Shown piece by piece: positions 34,819 to 44,551 of a stretch of 64,000 bases of DNA; positions within the stretch are counted from its first letter, which is position 1; every line of letters begins with the position of its first letter. Source of the stretch: R-RK-3 sp963834945 (GTDB lineage Bacteria > Pseudomonadota > Alphaproteobacteria > Rhizobiales > Rhodomicrobiaceae); contig CAWIDT010000011.1 of NCBI GenBank assembly GCA_963834945.1, positions 186,001 through 250,000 on the forward strand, read 5' to 3'. The translations under genes and the position numbers were made by a program. The notes below the pieces were generated by a model. That model had not been told where the DNA came from. It worked only from the letters and a program-made list of their open reading frames with translations, and searched no databases.

Positions 34819-36896
34819 CGGCCCGGCCATCCCATCCGGTTGAGCTGATCTTGGAAATCGCTGCTGACCCTGCCACGCGGCTCTGGCCTTTCGGCGAACC
34901 GATCCCACCGATCCAGACGGCCCCCTGTCGTGACCTGCCCATATCGCGTCGCCCCGGCAAACTTCGAATTAGGGCCGGCGATCAGTCCGCCCGATAGAGC
35001 GAGGCGTGATGGATCGTCGGGCGTAACACGGTCGTTAGCCTCGAAGGCGGCGACGGTCGGCAGCTTGCGCTGGAATTTCGGGTCGGATTTCATCGCGCCC
35101 AGCATGAACTTCTTCCAGATTTGCGCCGGAAGCCCGCCACCCGTTACTCGCCGCATCGGGGTGCTGTCATCATTGCCCACCCACACGCCTACCACCAGAT
35201 TGCCCGCAAAACCGATGAACCAAGCATCCCGATAGTCCTGGCTGGTGCCGGTCTTGCCGAAAGTCCCGATAGGCAAGCTGGCGGCTTGACCTGAACCGCG
35301 GCGCACCACAGCCGACATCAGCTCGCGCAATTCATCGGCCTCGGGAAGCCTCCATTGTCCCGCCTCGCGGGGCGGCCTGCCGCCGCCCACCGGCCTGGCG
35401 TCAAGACCGGCAACACCCCAGGGCTTCACAGGATAGGCGCCGGCCGCGACCGCCGCATACGCCGAGGTCATCTCAAGCAGCGACACCTCGGAGGTGCCAA
35501 GCGCAATGCTGGCGTTGGGCGCGAGCGGCGATTCTATGCCGAGGTCGCGCGCCGCCCGAATGACGGCATCGCGGCCGACGGCTTCGGAGATGGTGACGGC
35601 GGCGGTGTTGATGGAGGCGGCGAAAGCCTGGGTTAGCGTGATGATGCCGCGATGCTCGCCACTATAATTCTTCGGCTCCCAGCCATCGACGGACACCGGC
35701 TCATCCGCCACCAGCGTGTCCGGGTGCGCACCGGCCCGCAATGCGGCGAGATAGACGAAGGTCTTGAACGAGGAACCCGGCTGCCGGCGCGCCTGCACCG
35801 CCCGGTTGAACTGGCTGTCCGCCCGCTCCTTGCCGCCGATCATCGCCACGACCCGGCCGTCGGTGCGCATCGCAACCAGCGCCGCCTGGCTCGCTTTCTC
35901 GCTGCGGCCTTGCTTTTCCAGCACGGAGGTCACCGCCGCACGCGCCAGACGCTGCAACCCGGGACTGAAGGTCGTGTAAACCTCGACCGGCTCGCGGGAG
36001 TGGGGATTCTCAATGTCCTTTTGCACCGTGTCGCTCAGCCAGTCCGCATAATCGGCGCCGGTTTCGGTTTCGGGCGCGGTGTCGAATTTGACCGGCTCGC
36101 TATTGGCGGCCTTCGCCGGATCGAGCCGGCCATCGCGGATCATTGCCTGCATGACCAGCCGGGCGCGCTGATTCGCGTCGTCCATATTGTTGGTGAGCTG
36201 GGTCGGTGAGCGCAGCAGCGCAACCATGAGAGCGGATTCCCGCAGCGTCAGCGCGCCGACCGGCTTGTCGAAGAAACGCCGCGCGGCGGCGCGGACGCCG
36301 AAACAGCCTTCGCCGAAATAGGCGCTGCTCAGATATCGTTCCAAGATCTCATCCTTGGACAGCCGAAACTCCAGCCAGACGGCGAGCAGCACCTCTTCAA
36401 GCTTGCGGTGCAGCGTTTTGGCGCTCGTCAGATAGGACATTTTCACGAGCTGCTGGGTAATCGTGCTGGCGCCTTCCCGCATGCCGCCGGCATCGTAATT
36501 GCGTTTCACGGCGCGGAGGATGCCCACCGGATCGATGCCGAGATGCCTGTAGAAGCGGCGGTCCTCCATCGACAGAAGCGCATCGACAAAATGCTGCGGC
36601 AGTTCGCCCAGCTTGACGGGAGCGGCCATGCAATCGCCGCGCGTGGCGAAGGGCAGGCCGTCGGCATCCAGCAGCACCAGCGGACGCTGGGCGGCGGACC
36701 GGAGCGTCTGTTCGATGGGGTATCGCACGCTCGGCGGGACTTCCAGGGACGCAACCAGCCCCAACAGGACGCTGCCGAGGACCAGGAGTGCGTTGCTGAA
36801 ACCGGAGGAAATGTTGGGAGGTTTTCTGGTCAGGATCGAGGGCGGAACGATCGAGGCGGGCCACGCGAAGCTTGGCAATTTTACTGGACCTATCAT
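34815..36896 (-). CDS. Class A penicillin-binding protein (PBP1-type)
   Basis: Bifunctional peptidoglycan synthase of 693 residues. One N-terminal transmembrane helix (about residues 35-52) precedes the GT51 glycosyltransferase domain with the catalytic-Glu motif EDRRFYRHLGID and GASTITQQLVK. The transpeptidase domain has the Ser-x-x-Lys motif PGSSFKTF, the Ser-x-Asn motif in AASINTAA and KTGTSQDYRDAWF. It lacks the extra OB/ODD domain of MrcA and is nearer to the compact PBP1A/PbpC group. It ends against the SRAP gene, convergent, sharing a hairpin. Confidence 0.92.
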   Translation of the reverse strand: MIGPVKLPSFAWPASIVPPSILTRKPPNISSGFSNALLVLGSVLLGLVASLEVPPSVRYPIEQTLRSAAQRPLVLLDADGLPFATRGDCMAAPVKLGELPQHFVDALLSMEDRRFYRHLGIDPVGILRAVKRNYDAGGMREGASTITQQLVKMSYLTSAKTLHRKLEEVLLAVWLEFRLSKDEILERYLSSAYFGEGCFGVRAAARRFFDKPVGALTLRESALMVALLRSPTQLTNNMDDANQRARLVMQAMIRDGRLDPAKAANSEPVKFDTAPETETGADYADWLSDTVQKDIENPHSREPVEVYTTFSPGLQRLARAAVTSVLEKQGRSEKASQAALVAMRTDGRVVAMIGGKERADSQFNRAVQARRQPGSSFKTFVYLAALRAGAHPDTLVADEPVSVDGWEPKNYSGEHRGIITLTQAFAASINTAAVTISEAVGRDAVIRAARDLGIESPLAPNASIALGTSEVSLLEMTSAYAAVAAGAYPVKPWGVAGLDARPVGGGRPPREAGQWRLPEADELRELMSAVVRRGSGQAASLPIGTFGKTGTSQDYRDAWFIGFAGNLVVGVWVGNDDSTPMRRVTGGGLPAQIWKKFMLGAMKSDPKFQRKLPTVAAFEANDRVTPDDPSRLALSGGLIAGPNSKFAGATRYGQVTTGGRLDRWDRFAERPEPRGRVSSDFQDQLNRMGWPGR

Positions 36897-37032
36897 CGCG
36901 CGCTACCCACCGACCCTGACACCCCCAACAACGCACCAGTCGGTTCAGTGTTTCCCGGTGTGTAAACCAAATTTACCGGACGCCTTGGCCGCAGAAGCGC
37001 AGCGTTCGATGCGGCGCGCAATCCCGGTGAAT

Positions 37033-38106
37033 TCAGCGGTCGATGACGAGGTCGGATGTTGGCTTGCTGCAGCAGAGCAGGACGCGGCCCTGGTCGATCT
37101 CCCGCTGGCGGATGCCGCCCGCATGCCGCATGTCCACGGTGCCGGAGATCAGGGTGCTCTTGCAGGTGCCGCACATGCCGCGCGTGCAGGAAGAGGGAAG
37201 GATGAGGCCGGCCACGCGCGCGGCGGCGAGCACCGTCACATCGGGTGGGCAATGGATCACGCGGCCGCTCTGCGCGAATTCGATGCGGAAGCCATCCATG
37301 GCGGCGCCGGCGTCCACCGGGGCCGAAACAAGCGCTTCGGCGAGCGCCAACGCGCCGAAATCGAAGCTTTCCTCGTGATAGCGACGCATATCGAACGCCG
37401 CCTGTCCCAGCATGGCGCGGACAGCGGCCATGAAGGGCGCCGGGCCGCAGCAAAACACTTCGCGCTCCATGAGATCGGGAGCGATGATGTGCAGCATTGG
37501 CGGCGACAGGCGTCCGAGGAAGCCGGGCCAGTGGCTTTCGCCATCGGCGGACTCGCAAATATGGGCGAGGCGCAGCCGCGGCATTTGCTTTGCCATGGCG
37601 TCCAGCTCATGACGGAAAATGATGTCCGCCGGACTGCGCGCAGCATGGACGAAGACGATGTCCCGTTCCTCGGCCAGATCGTGGGAGGTGCGGGTCATCG
37701 ACATGAGCGGCGTCACGCCGCTGCCGCCGGACAGCATCAGCCATTTCGGCGCGCTCGGCACCGGCGGAGTGAAATCGCCGAGCGGTCCGAGCGCGCGGAT
37801 TTCGTCTCCGGGTCTCAGATTGTCGTGCAGCCAGTTGGAAACGATGCCGCCGGGCTGCCGCTTTACGGTGATCGAGAGCCGGTAGGGCCGCGCCGCCGAG
37901 GCCGAAATGGTGTAGCAGCGGTTGACGGCCGCCCCGCCGATCGACAGTTCCAGCGTCAGAAACTGGCCCGGCAGAAAGCGGAACAGGCAGGGCTGGCGCG
38001 CGGCGAATATGAAGGTGCTGACATCGTGCGTTTCCTGGCGTATTTGCAGGCAGACCAGCACGTCGTCGGCTTGCGAATCCCAATCCGGCACTGTCTCGGG
38101 CATCAC
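37033..38106 (-). CDS. Reductase component of a quaternary-amine Rieske demethylase (GbcB-like)
   Basis: Hybrid flavin/2Fe-2S reductase that passes NAD(P)H electrons to the Rieske oxygenase encoded just upstream. Order: FAD-binding barrel (RCYTISASAARPYRLSITVK), NAD domain (LSGGSGVTPLMSM; CCGPAPFM), then a plant-type ferredoxin domain with four cluster cysteines (SSCTRGMCGTCKS and LLCCSKP). 357 residues. It overlaps the oxygenase gene by 4 bp (ATGA). The family includes GbcB and the stachydrine reductases, so the substrate is set by the oxygenase. Confidence 0.88.
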   Translation of the reverse strand: MMPETVPDWDSQADDVLVCLQIRQETHDVSTFIFAARQPCLFRFLPGQFLTLELSIGGAAVNRCYTISASAARPYRLSITVKRQPGGIVSNWLHDNLRPGDEIRALGPLGDFTPPVPSAPKWLMLSGGSGVTPLMSMTRTSHDLAEERDIVFVHAARSPADIIFRHELDAMAKQMPRLRLAHICESADGESHWPGFLGRLSPPMLHIIAPDLMEREVFCCGPAPFMAAVRAMLGQAAFDMRRYHEESFDFGALALAEALVSAPVDAGAAMDGFRIEFAQSGRVIHCPPDVTVLAAARVAGLILPSSCTRGMCGTCKSTLISGTVDMRHAGGIRQREIDQGRVLLCCSKPTSDLVIDR

Positions 38107-39386
38107 GTCGCCCTACTCCGCCGCACCCGTTTCGGAACGGGCAGCAGATGCGCCATCCGGCCGATATACCAATCGCAGAATTTCTCCACGAGACCTTCCG
38201 TGTAGGGCGAATAGGGACCAGGCTCATAGGCCGGCTGACGCACGCCGCGCTGGGCGATGCCGACGAGATCGCCATCCTGCTTGTTGGTCTTGAGCCAGAC
38301 GGTGGTGAGATTGTCCAGCTCATAGTCGACGCCCTCCACCGCGTGCCTGTGCACCAGCCATTTCGTTCGCAGCAGGGTTCGCTCCGGGCCGAGCGGCAGC
38401 ACCGAGAAGGTCACGATGTGGTCGCTCATGAAGTGATGCCAGGAATTGGGCTGGGTCCAGAAGGACAGCCCGCCCAGCTTGCGGTCGGTAAGGCTGCCGA
38501 GCAGCTTGCGGGATGCGACGCGCGTGTCCATGGTGTGCGATTCGCCCGCGCCGCTGAGCGGCAGGCGCTCGGTGCGGAAGCCGGTGATGGCGGTGTTCAG
38601 CCGCTCGATCTCGCGCGACGGCAGGCCGCAGGACTCCCAGCGGGAATGGGAGTCCTGCAGCAGAGTTTCGTAGCGCCCCGCATGGTCGCGGCGGTCGTCA
38701 TCGAGTTCATCGGGCGCAAAACCGAAACCATATTCGAACAGCGGGATGGTCAGCTCGGGATGATTGGCGGCGCAATGGTAGCACTCGCGGTTGTTCTCCA
38801 TGGTGAGCTTCCAATTGCCCTCTTCGACGATGTCGCTGGTATGGGCGATCTTGCAATTGGCCAGCTCATGCGGCGCCAGATAGGGCTCCATCGCGGCGGC
38901 CATCGCCTCAATGTCGGCGGGGGGCTCAGCGGCGAGGCAGATGAACAGCAGCCCCGCGACGCTGCGCAGATGCACCGGCTTGAGGCCGTGGCATGCGGTG
39001 TCGAAATCGGGGCCCATATGCTCGGCGAACAGCAGCCGGCCATCCTCGGCATAGGTCCATTGGTGATAGCGGCAGATGATGTTGCCGACCGTCGTCTTGT
39101 GGTCGTCGATCAGCCTGGCGCCGCGATGACGGCAGACATTGTGGAAGGCGCGCAGAGCCATATCCTCGCCGCGAATGATCAGCACCGACGCCGCGCCGAT
39201 ATCCACGGTCATGCAGTCGCCGGTTTCCGGCACGTCCGGTTCGACGCCGACATAGATCCAGTGACGGCCGAAAATCAGGTCGAGATCGAGATCGAAGATC
39301 TCGCGGCTGAGATAGAACAGCGCCTCCAGCGTGTGGCCGGGCTTGCGGCGGCGCACCAGCTCTTCGGCGGAAACCGGCATCGGCAT
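38103..39386 (-). CDS. Rieske oxygenase, quaternary-amine N-demethylase (GbcA/Stc2-like)
   Basis: Oxygenase that removes an N-methyl group as formaldehyde. Start chosen at ATG 39386 (MPMPVSAEEL) with AGGAGG 9-10 bases upstream. The Rieske cluster is NVCRHRGARL plus CRYHQWTY (C-x-H, C-x2-H). The mononuclear iron site has NWKLTMENNRECYHCAANHPE. 427 residues, the size of GbcA and Stc2. Glycine betaine and proline betaine are the best-supported substrates for this family; choline-derived betaine is my first guess. It is operonic with its reductase and the ETF genes. Confidence 0.88.
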   Translation of the reverse strand: MPMPVSAEELVRRRKPGHTLEALFYLSREIFDLDLDLIFGRHWIYVGVEPDVPETGDCMTVDIGAASVLIIRGEDMALRAFHNVCRHRGARLIDDHKTTVGNIICRYHQWTYAEDGRLLFAEHMGPDFDTACHGLKPVHLRSVAGLLFICLAAEPPADIEAMAAAMEPYLAPHELANCKIAHTSDIVEEGNWKLTMENNRECYHCAANHPELTIPLFEYGFGFAPDELDDDRRDHAGRYETLLQDSHSRWESCGLPSREIERLNTAITGFRTERLPLSGAGESHTMDTRVASRKLLGSLTDRKLGGLSFWTQPNSWHHFMSDHIVTFSVLPLGPERTLLRTKWLVHRHAVEGVDYELDNLTTVWLKTNKQDGDLVGIAQRGVRQPAYEPGPYSPYTEGLVEKFCDWYIGRMAHLLPVPKRVRRSRAT

Positions 39387-39440
39387 GGGGCTTGTCCTCC
39401 TGGCGGCGACGCTTGGCGCGATCATTCCTGCGCCGGTTCG

Positions 39441-40257
39441 TCAGACGCGCTTTCCTGGATGCGACAGGGTCGGCGGTTCGCGGCGCGGCGCCGCCTCCTC
39501 GATGAGACGCTTTTCGAGGAGGTAATCGTAGATTACCCGCGCCGCCTCGTCAGCGGAAGGCTGGATGAGCAGCCTGCCCTCTCCGGCTTTCGTCTCCGTC
39601 ATCGCCTTGAGCCGCTCGCTCGGCATTGCCCGCCAGCGGCACCCGCATCGGCTTCGGGCGCGGACGCCAGGGGCGGAATTCGCAGTTCTCCAGCAAAGTA
39701 TCCGCCGGAGCGTCGGTGACGATGCTCTCGATGATACCACGGCGGGCGCGGGCGAAGGCGACTTGGCGAGGCTGCGGCGCGGCGGCGTCGACGATGGCGA
39801 CCACAGGAAACCGCGCCTCCACCAGCCTGCGCCGCCCGCGCGGCAATGCCTGTGTAAGGCGCGCACGGCCCTCGGCCACGGTGAACTCGGCGACATCGGC
39901 GACGACTGCGCAGCCGAGCCCTTGCGCGACCAGATAGGGCAGCATGCCGCTATCCTCACCGCCTTCGGCGCGGCTCCCGGCGAAGATCACGTCCGGCGCC
40001 AGCGTCGCCAGATGGGCCATCAGAGGCGCGACCGGATCGCGCCCCGGCGGCATCGCCAGCACGGTCAGACGCGCAAGACCCATGCCGAGATAATCGCGCA
40101 GCGCGGTCTGGGTCGGGTCGCCCGCATGCACGGCGTGAACCTCGGCCGCCGGCAATCGCAAGGCCAGTTCGAGCGCGCGTGCATCGAGCGGCGCGCGCCT
40201 CTCCCGTCCCGAGGCGGGGTGTCTGCCGACCGAAAGCAGCACGGCTGCCCTAAGCAT
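39441..40257 (-). CDS. etfB: Electron transfer flavoprotein beta subunit, quaternary-amine type (one insertion)
   Basis: I start it at ATG 40257 (MLRAAVLLSVGRHPASGRERR), which has GGGAG 7 bases upstream, as expected for this EtfB subgroup. ETF-beta blocks: HAGDPTQTALRDYLGMG, VIFAGSRAEGGEDSGMLPYLVAQGLG and FPVVAIVDAAAPQPRQ. A frame break near 39635 (PLAG-MPSERLKAM) vanishes on removing one base, giving 271 residues. As deposited it reads in frame with the upstream etfA, looking like an alpha-beta fusion; I think that is caused by a hidden insertion (see findings). Its partners are EtfA and the membrane Fe-S protein. Confidence 0.75.
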
Positions 40258-40268
40258 TGCGGCGCTCC

Positions 40269-41452
40269 CTAGCGTGGCGCACAGGGCGGGCATGACGTCC
40301 TGCGCGTCGGCAATGATGGCGAGATCGGCGCGCTTGATCATCTCGGCATGCAGGTCCGTGTTGATCGCCACGACGTGGCTCACCCCGGTGATTCCCTGAA
40401 GGTGCTGCGGCGCGCCGGAAATGCCGAAGGCGAGATAGCAGCGCGCGGTGACGACGCTGCCCGAGGCGCCGACCTGCCGGTCGCGCGGCAGATGGCCCTC
40501 GTCGCAAACCACCCGGCTGCCCGCCCGTGTTGCGCCCAGCACCTCGCCAAGCTCGGCGAAGCTCTCCCAATCGGTGACGCCGTTGCCGGCGCTGAGGATG
40601 AAATCGGCCTCGCCCAGCGCGATGCGGTCGGGATCGGCGGGCAGGCGCGTCGCGCGCTCGAGGGACCGGCGGACCGAGAAAGCCGGCGAGGCAATTTCAC
40701 GCGCTTCGTGCGGCGGTCCCTCATGGCGCGGAAAGGCGTTTTCCGCGATCGACATCACGGCGGGCACAGCCGCCAGCATGGAGGCCTTGCCGCCCCGCGC
40801 TCGCCGCGAAACCCGCCCAGCCGTAATGGCCTCCACGCCGCTGAACAGCCTTTCGCCCGAAATCGCGGCGATGCGGCGCGCCAGATCGGCGCCGCCCTCG
40901 GCGCTTTCGGCGAAGACGATGTGCCGGGGCTTCAGCTTGGCGATGGCGGCAGCCACGGCAGCAACGCGGAATTCGGGGTGGCCGTTGTCCGCAAGATCCG
41001 GCGGAAGGGCCATGGCGCGATCCGCACCGGCGGCGCCGAGCCCATCGATTGCGCCGATCGCCAGCGCCACGACCGCGCCCCTATCCGCGTCGGCGAGTTG
41101 GCGGGCCGCCGCGATGAGCTGCCGGTCGTGCTCCGAAAGCGCGCCGCCCGGCTGGTCCAGCACAGCGAGCACGAGGAATGCCGGTTCGGCGATGATGCGG
41201 GTTTCGGGTTGGAGCGGGGCTTGCGGGCCGTCAGCCGCCGCGCGGTTTCCTGACGCCGATGCCCCGCCGTGCCAGTCGATGCGCGGACGCGCGCCCACCC
41301 CGACCATTGCCGCCAGCCGCCGGATGCGCGGATCAGCGGCGCGGACGGCCGGATGCGTCCTGCGGCTGGGGCGCGATGGTGAAGCGGCAGCGCGGGGTCC
41401 CGGGCACAAGCCGGGCGGCGCGCTCGGCGCGCGGGTTGCGCCGCCCCCTCAT
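40269..41452 (-). CDS. etfA: Electron transfer flavoprotein alpha subunit, quaternary-amine type (two insertions)
   Basis: ATG 41452 overlaps the stop of the upstream gene (ATGA), and the N terminus runs MRGRRNPRAERAARLVPG. A frame break near 41338 is resolved by removing one base. The FAD-binding C-terminal domain is clear: DRQVGASGSVVTARCYLAFGISGAPQHLQGI in register, then VVAINTDLHAEMIKRADLAIIADA. I end it at the TAG at 40269-40271, reached if one inserted base near 40285 is removed; this gives 393 residues, normal for the subgroup. It would carry electrons from an N-methyl amine dehydrogenase to the membrane Fe-S protein. Confidence 0.75.
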
Positions 41453-43359
41453 GATATCGCCTCCAGCACCAATTCGGCGATCTCGGCGACCTCGGGGCGC
41501 GGGCCGACCACGCCTTCCAGCATCACCGTGCAGTTCGGGCAGGCGACCGCGACACGTTCGGCGCCGGTCGCGCGGGCCTGGTCCATGCGCATGTCCGGGA
41601 TGCGGCGCTTGCCCGCCACATCCGTCAGCGGCGCACCGCCTCCGCCGCCGCAGCAGCTCGACCGCATGCCGGAGCGCTCCATCTCGATCCGCGTGAAGCC
41701 GAGCGCATCGAGCAGCCGGCGCGGCGCGTCGATTTCGCCATTGTAGCGGCCGAGATAGCAGGGATCGTGATAGGTGACCGTCTTGCTGGACGTTGCGCGG
41801 GGGTTCAGCCGCCCGCTCTCCACCAGGTCCAGCAGCAGCGCAGTGTGATGCAAGACCGCGTAATGGCCGCCCAGGGCTGGATATTCGTTGCGCAGGACGT
41901 GCAGCACATGCGGGTCGGCGGTGACGATGCGCTTGAAGCGGTGGCTGGCGAGCAGCGCGATGTTGCGGCGCGCCAGATCCTGGAACGTCGCTTCGTCGCC
42001 GAGCCTCCGCGCGATGTCGCCGCTATCCAACTCATCGGCGCCGAGCACGGCAAAATCGACGCCGGCCTGCCTCATGATCCGCACCAGCGCCCGCAAGCTG
42101 CGCTGCCCGCGAAGCTCGAATGCGGCATCGCCCAGCCACAGCAGCACATCGCATTCGCCCTTGCCGGCGATTAGCGGCAGCGACAGATCGGCCGCCCAAT
42201 CGACGCGGCGCGCGGCTGGCAGCCCGGCGGAATTATCGGCCAAGCGCAGCTCTTCCAGCACGGCGGCTGCCTTGCCGGGCGTCGCGCCACGCTCCAGCGT
42301 CTCGAAACGGCGCAGATCGATGACGGCATCGACATGCTCGATCATCATCGGGCAAGCCTCGACGCAGGCGCGGCAGGTCGTGCAGGCCCACAGCGTATCG
42401 GGATGGATCATCGCATCCGCGCCGACCAGCGGCAGCAGGCGCCCGCCACGCGCCTCGCCCGCGACGCGTCCGGGATGATGATGGCCGGCATAGGCGCGGT
42501 CGCTGGCCTTATCGTCGAGCGATGCGACGATATCCTGGATCAGCTTTTTCGGATTGAGCGGCTGTTCGGCGGCAAAAGCCGGGCAGACGGTCTCGCAGCG
42601 GCCGCATTCGACGCAGGCCTCGAAGCCCAGCAGCCGGTTCCAGGCGAAATCGAGCGGAACCTCAACCCCGAGCCGCTCCGCATCGAGCCCGAGCGGGAGC
42701 ACGCCGCTGTCGCGCCCCTGGAAGCGTGCGGGACGCGGATGCGCGACCAGATGCAGCGCCCCATGCAGCGCATGTTTGAGCGGCCCGCGACGGGCGCTGA
42801 GGATGAGATCGGCCGCGCCCAGAACGCCGATCAGCACCAGCGTCAGCGCGACCGGCACCGGCAGCGCGCAGCCGGCCAGCTGGTCGAGCGCAACGATCAG
42901 GAAACCCGCCGCATAGGCCAGCAGGGCCACCGGAAGCCGCCGGAAGCGCCCTTGCGACACCTCGCCCGGACGGGTGACGCCTCGACGCCAGCCGACCATC
43001 AGCGCGCCGAGCAGCATCGCCGCCAGCGCCGCCGACAGCAACGCCCATAACAGCGATCCGCGCATGGCCGGAAAGGCCGCCAGCCCGATCAGCAGGAGCG
43101 AGGCGAGGAAGCCGCCAGCCGTGGCAGCATGAAAGCGAGCATTGAACGGCTTGCGGGCGACCACCTCGTGCACATCGACGAGATAGCGGCGCGGAAGCGC
43201 CATCAGGCCCCCGGCGACGTCAACCTTCGCGGGCGCTCCGGCCCGCCACCGCCGCGCATGGGACACCGCCAGAACGGCGCCTGCCGCGAGCGTCGCCAGC
43301 GTCAGCCCTGAAAGCGCGGCAGCGATCATCCGGGCCACCCCATCCGAGGCAGGCAGCAT
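41449..43359 (-). CDS. Membrane Fe-S oxidoreductase of quaternary-amine catabolism (DgcB-like)
   Basis: 636 residues. About five hydrophobic helices cover the first 190 residues. Then come two 4Fe-4S ferredoxin motifs (CVECGRCETVCP and CTTCRACVEACP) and a C-terminal CCG domain of the HdrD/GlpC type (PCYLGRYNGEIDAP; RSSCCGGGGGAPL). It resembles DgcB of the dimethylglycine pathway and is thought to take electrons from a flavoprotein or ETF to quinone. It is first in the five-gene operon; an alternative start at residue 11 (MIAAALSGLTL) is possible. The catalytic DgcA dehydrogenase is not in this window. Confidence 0.85.
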   Translation of the reverse strand: MLPASDGVARMIAAALSGLTLATLAAGAVLAVSHARRWRAGAPAKVDVAGGLMALPRRYLVDVHEVVARKPFNARFHAATAGGFLASLLLIGLAAFPAMRGSLLWALLSAALAAMLLGALMVGWRRGVTRPGEVSQGRFRRLPVALLAYAAGFLIVALDQLAGCALPVPVALTLVLIGVLGAADLILSARRGPLKHALHGALHLVAHPRPARFQGRDSGVLPLGLDAERLGVEVPLDFAWNRLLGFEACVECGRCETVCPAFAAEQPLNPKKLIQDIVASLDDKASDRAYAGHHHPGRVAGEARGGRLLPLVGADAMIHPDTLWACTTCRACVEACPMMIEHVDAVIDLRRFETLERGATPGKAAAVLEELRLADNSAGLPAARRVDWAADLSLPLIAGKGECDVLLWLGDAAFELRGQRSLRALVRIMRQAGVDFAVLGADELDSGDIARRLGDEATFQDLARRNIALLASHRFKRIVTADPHVLHVLRNEYPALGGHYAVLHHTALLLDLVESGRLNPRATSSKTVTYHDPCYLGRYNGEIDAPRRLLDALGFTRIEMERSGMRSSCCGGGGGAPLTDVAGKRRIPDMRMDQARATGAERVAVACPNCTVMLEGVVGPRPEVAEIAELVLEAIS

Positions 43360-43492
43360 CCCTTTGCGCCATTCAATTCAACGGGCATCCCAAGTGACCC
43401 CAATTGTTTGCGGCTGCAATCCTATCAGATGCAGCGGGCGGGATCGCTCGTCCGGAAGAGCGAGGCCCATGCGTCGGGAGTGGAAAATGGAC

Positions 43493-43733
43493 TCAAAGGA
43501 TATTGTGCGAGCCGTCGCAATAGGGCTCGTCGCTGGTCTGCTTGCAGCCGCATAGAAGCACCGCTTCGGTCCGCGCGGGCGGTGAACAGCAGCGGCTCGA
43601 TCCCGCTGCCCTTATGCGAGCCGTCGCAGAAGGGCTGCCGCGCCGACCGCGCGCACCGGCACCAGGAATACGTCCGGCCTTCGATCAATTCGACGAGAAA
43701 GGGATTGAGCGGTGCGGCGACCGTATCGGCCAT
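43493..43733 (-). CDS. CDGSH iron-sulfur protein with two CDGSH motifs (one insertion)
   Basis: Small 2Fe-2S protein. Motif 1 is CRCARSARQPFCDGSH. As written the frame drifts after LLFTARA. Removing one base near 43571 restores the second motif CGCKQTSDEPYCDGSH and a stop at 43493, giving 79 residues, the size of bacterial dual-motif mitoNEET-like proteins. Clusters are held by three Cys and one His each. It likely serves in redox or Fe-S handling; no partner is obvious. Confidence 0.85.
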
Positions 43734-43861
43734 GGGTGTCTTCCTCGCGCGGCGTCAAGTCTGACGGGTCGGAAATGATCGCAATGGCTTAGCCGAAGAC
43801 AAACGCCCGATGCAAGCGGTGCCAGCACTCAGCCCACCGACCATTGCGCGGCGAAACCGTC

Positions 43862-44482
43862 TCAGGTGCCCAAGCGCACCTTCGATGCGGACGCCACCCA
43901 CCGCACCATATCCTTGGTAGCCTGATCAAAGCCTGCCTGGAGCGCGGCGACGCCGCTGTCCGGCGTGTCCTTCGCCGCCGGCACGCGCGCGGTAAATTCC
44001 TTGGTCGCCAGCACGCGGCTCTGGCGCTCCTGCACGATCTTGGCGAACAGCGTTACCGTCGCGGTGGACTGGCCTTTTGCGACATCCACCTGAAACTCGC
44101 GGATTTCGACCGCCAGGGCGTAATCGCCGTCAACGCGGTCCTGCGTCGTCAGCACGGCGCGGAAGGCTTTGGAATCCTGCATGGCTTCGACGATGCGCGC
44201 TTGCAGCAGGCTGCCGAGCCGGTCGCTCCAGGCGGCATCCTCGAAATAAGAGAGGCGTCCGCCCGGCGCCATGACGACGATGCGGTCGGTGTCGAGCGCG
44301 CGCATGGCGGTCGGCCGCAGCACGGTGAGCTGAATTGGCCAACGCTGAACCGGCGTACCCGACATTGCAGGGGCGGCCAGATTATAGGTAGCGGGAGGCG
44401 CGCTCGCACCCATGCCGGCGACCGCACAGCCGCCGAGCGAAACGCAGACCAAAGCCGCCCTTATCAATGGGTAGACGTTCAT
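43862..44482 (-). CDS. ABC-type MCE transporter auxiliary lipoprotein (PqiC/DUF330 family)
   Basis: 206 residues from MNVYPLIRAAL (an in-frame GTG is three codons earlier). A lipobox VSLGGC (about residue 19) directs lipidation. The mature part matches the MCE-associated auxiliary lipoprotein family: WPIQLTVLRPTAMRALDTDRIVVM, WSDRLGSLLQARIVEAM and DYALAVEIREFQVDV. It lies 60 bp downstream of the MCE protein gene and should sit on the outer-membrane side of the same lipid shuttle. Confidence 0.82.
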   Translation of the reverse strand: MNVYPLIRAALVCVSLGGCAVAGMGASAPPATYNLAAPAMSGTPVQRWPIQLTVLRPTAMRALDTDRIVVMAPGGRLSYFEDAAWSDRLGSLLQARIVEAMQDSKAFRAVLTTQDRVDGDYALAVEIREFQVDVAKGQSTATVTLFAKIVQERQSRVLATKEFTARVPAAKDTPDSGVAALQAGFDQATKDMVRWVASASKVRLGT

Positions 44483-44551
44483 GCCCCTCACGCCGTCAGC
44501 CCCGATGCCGTGCCCGGGTAAGACCTAACATGGGAAGCTCCGCTGTCAATT

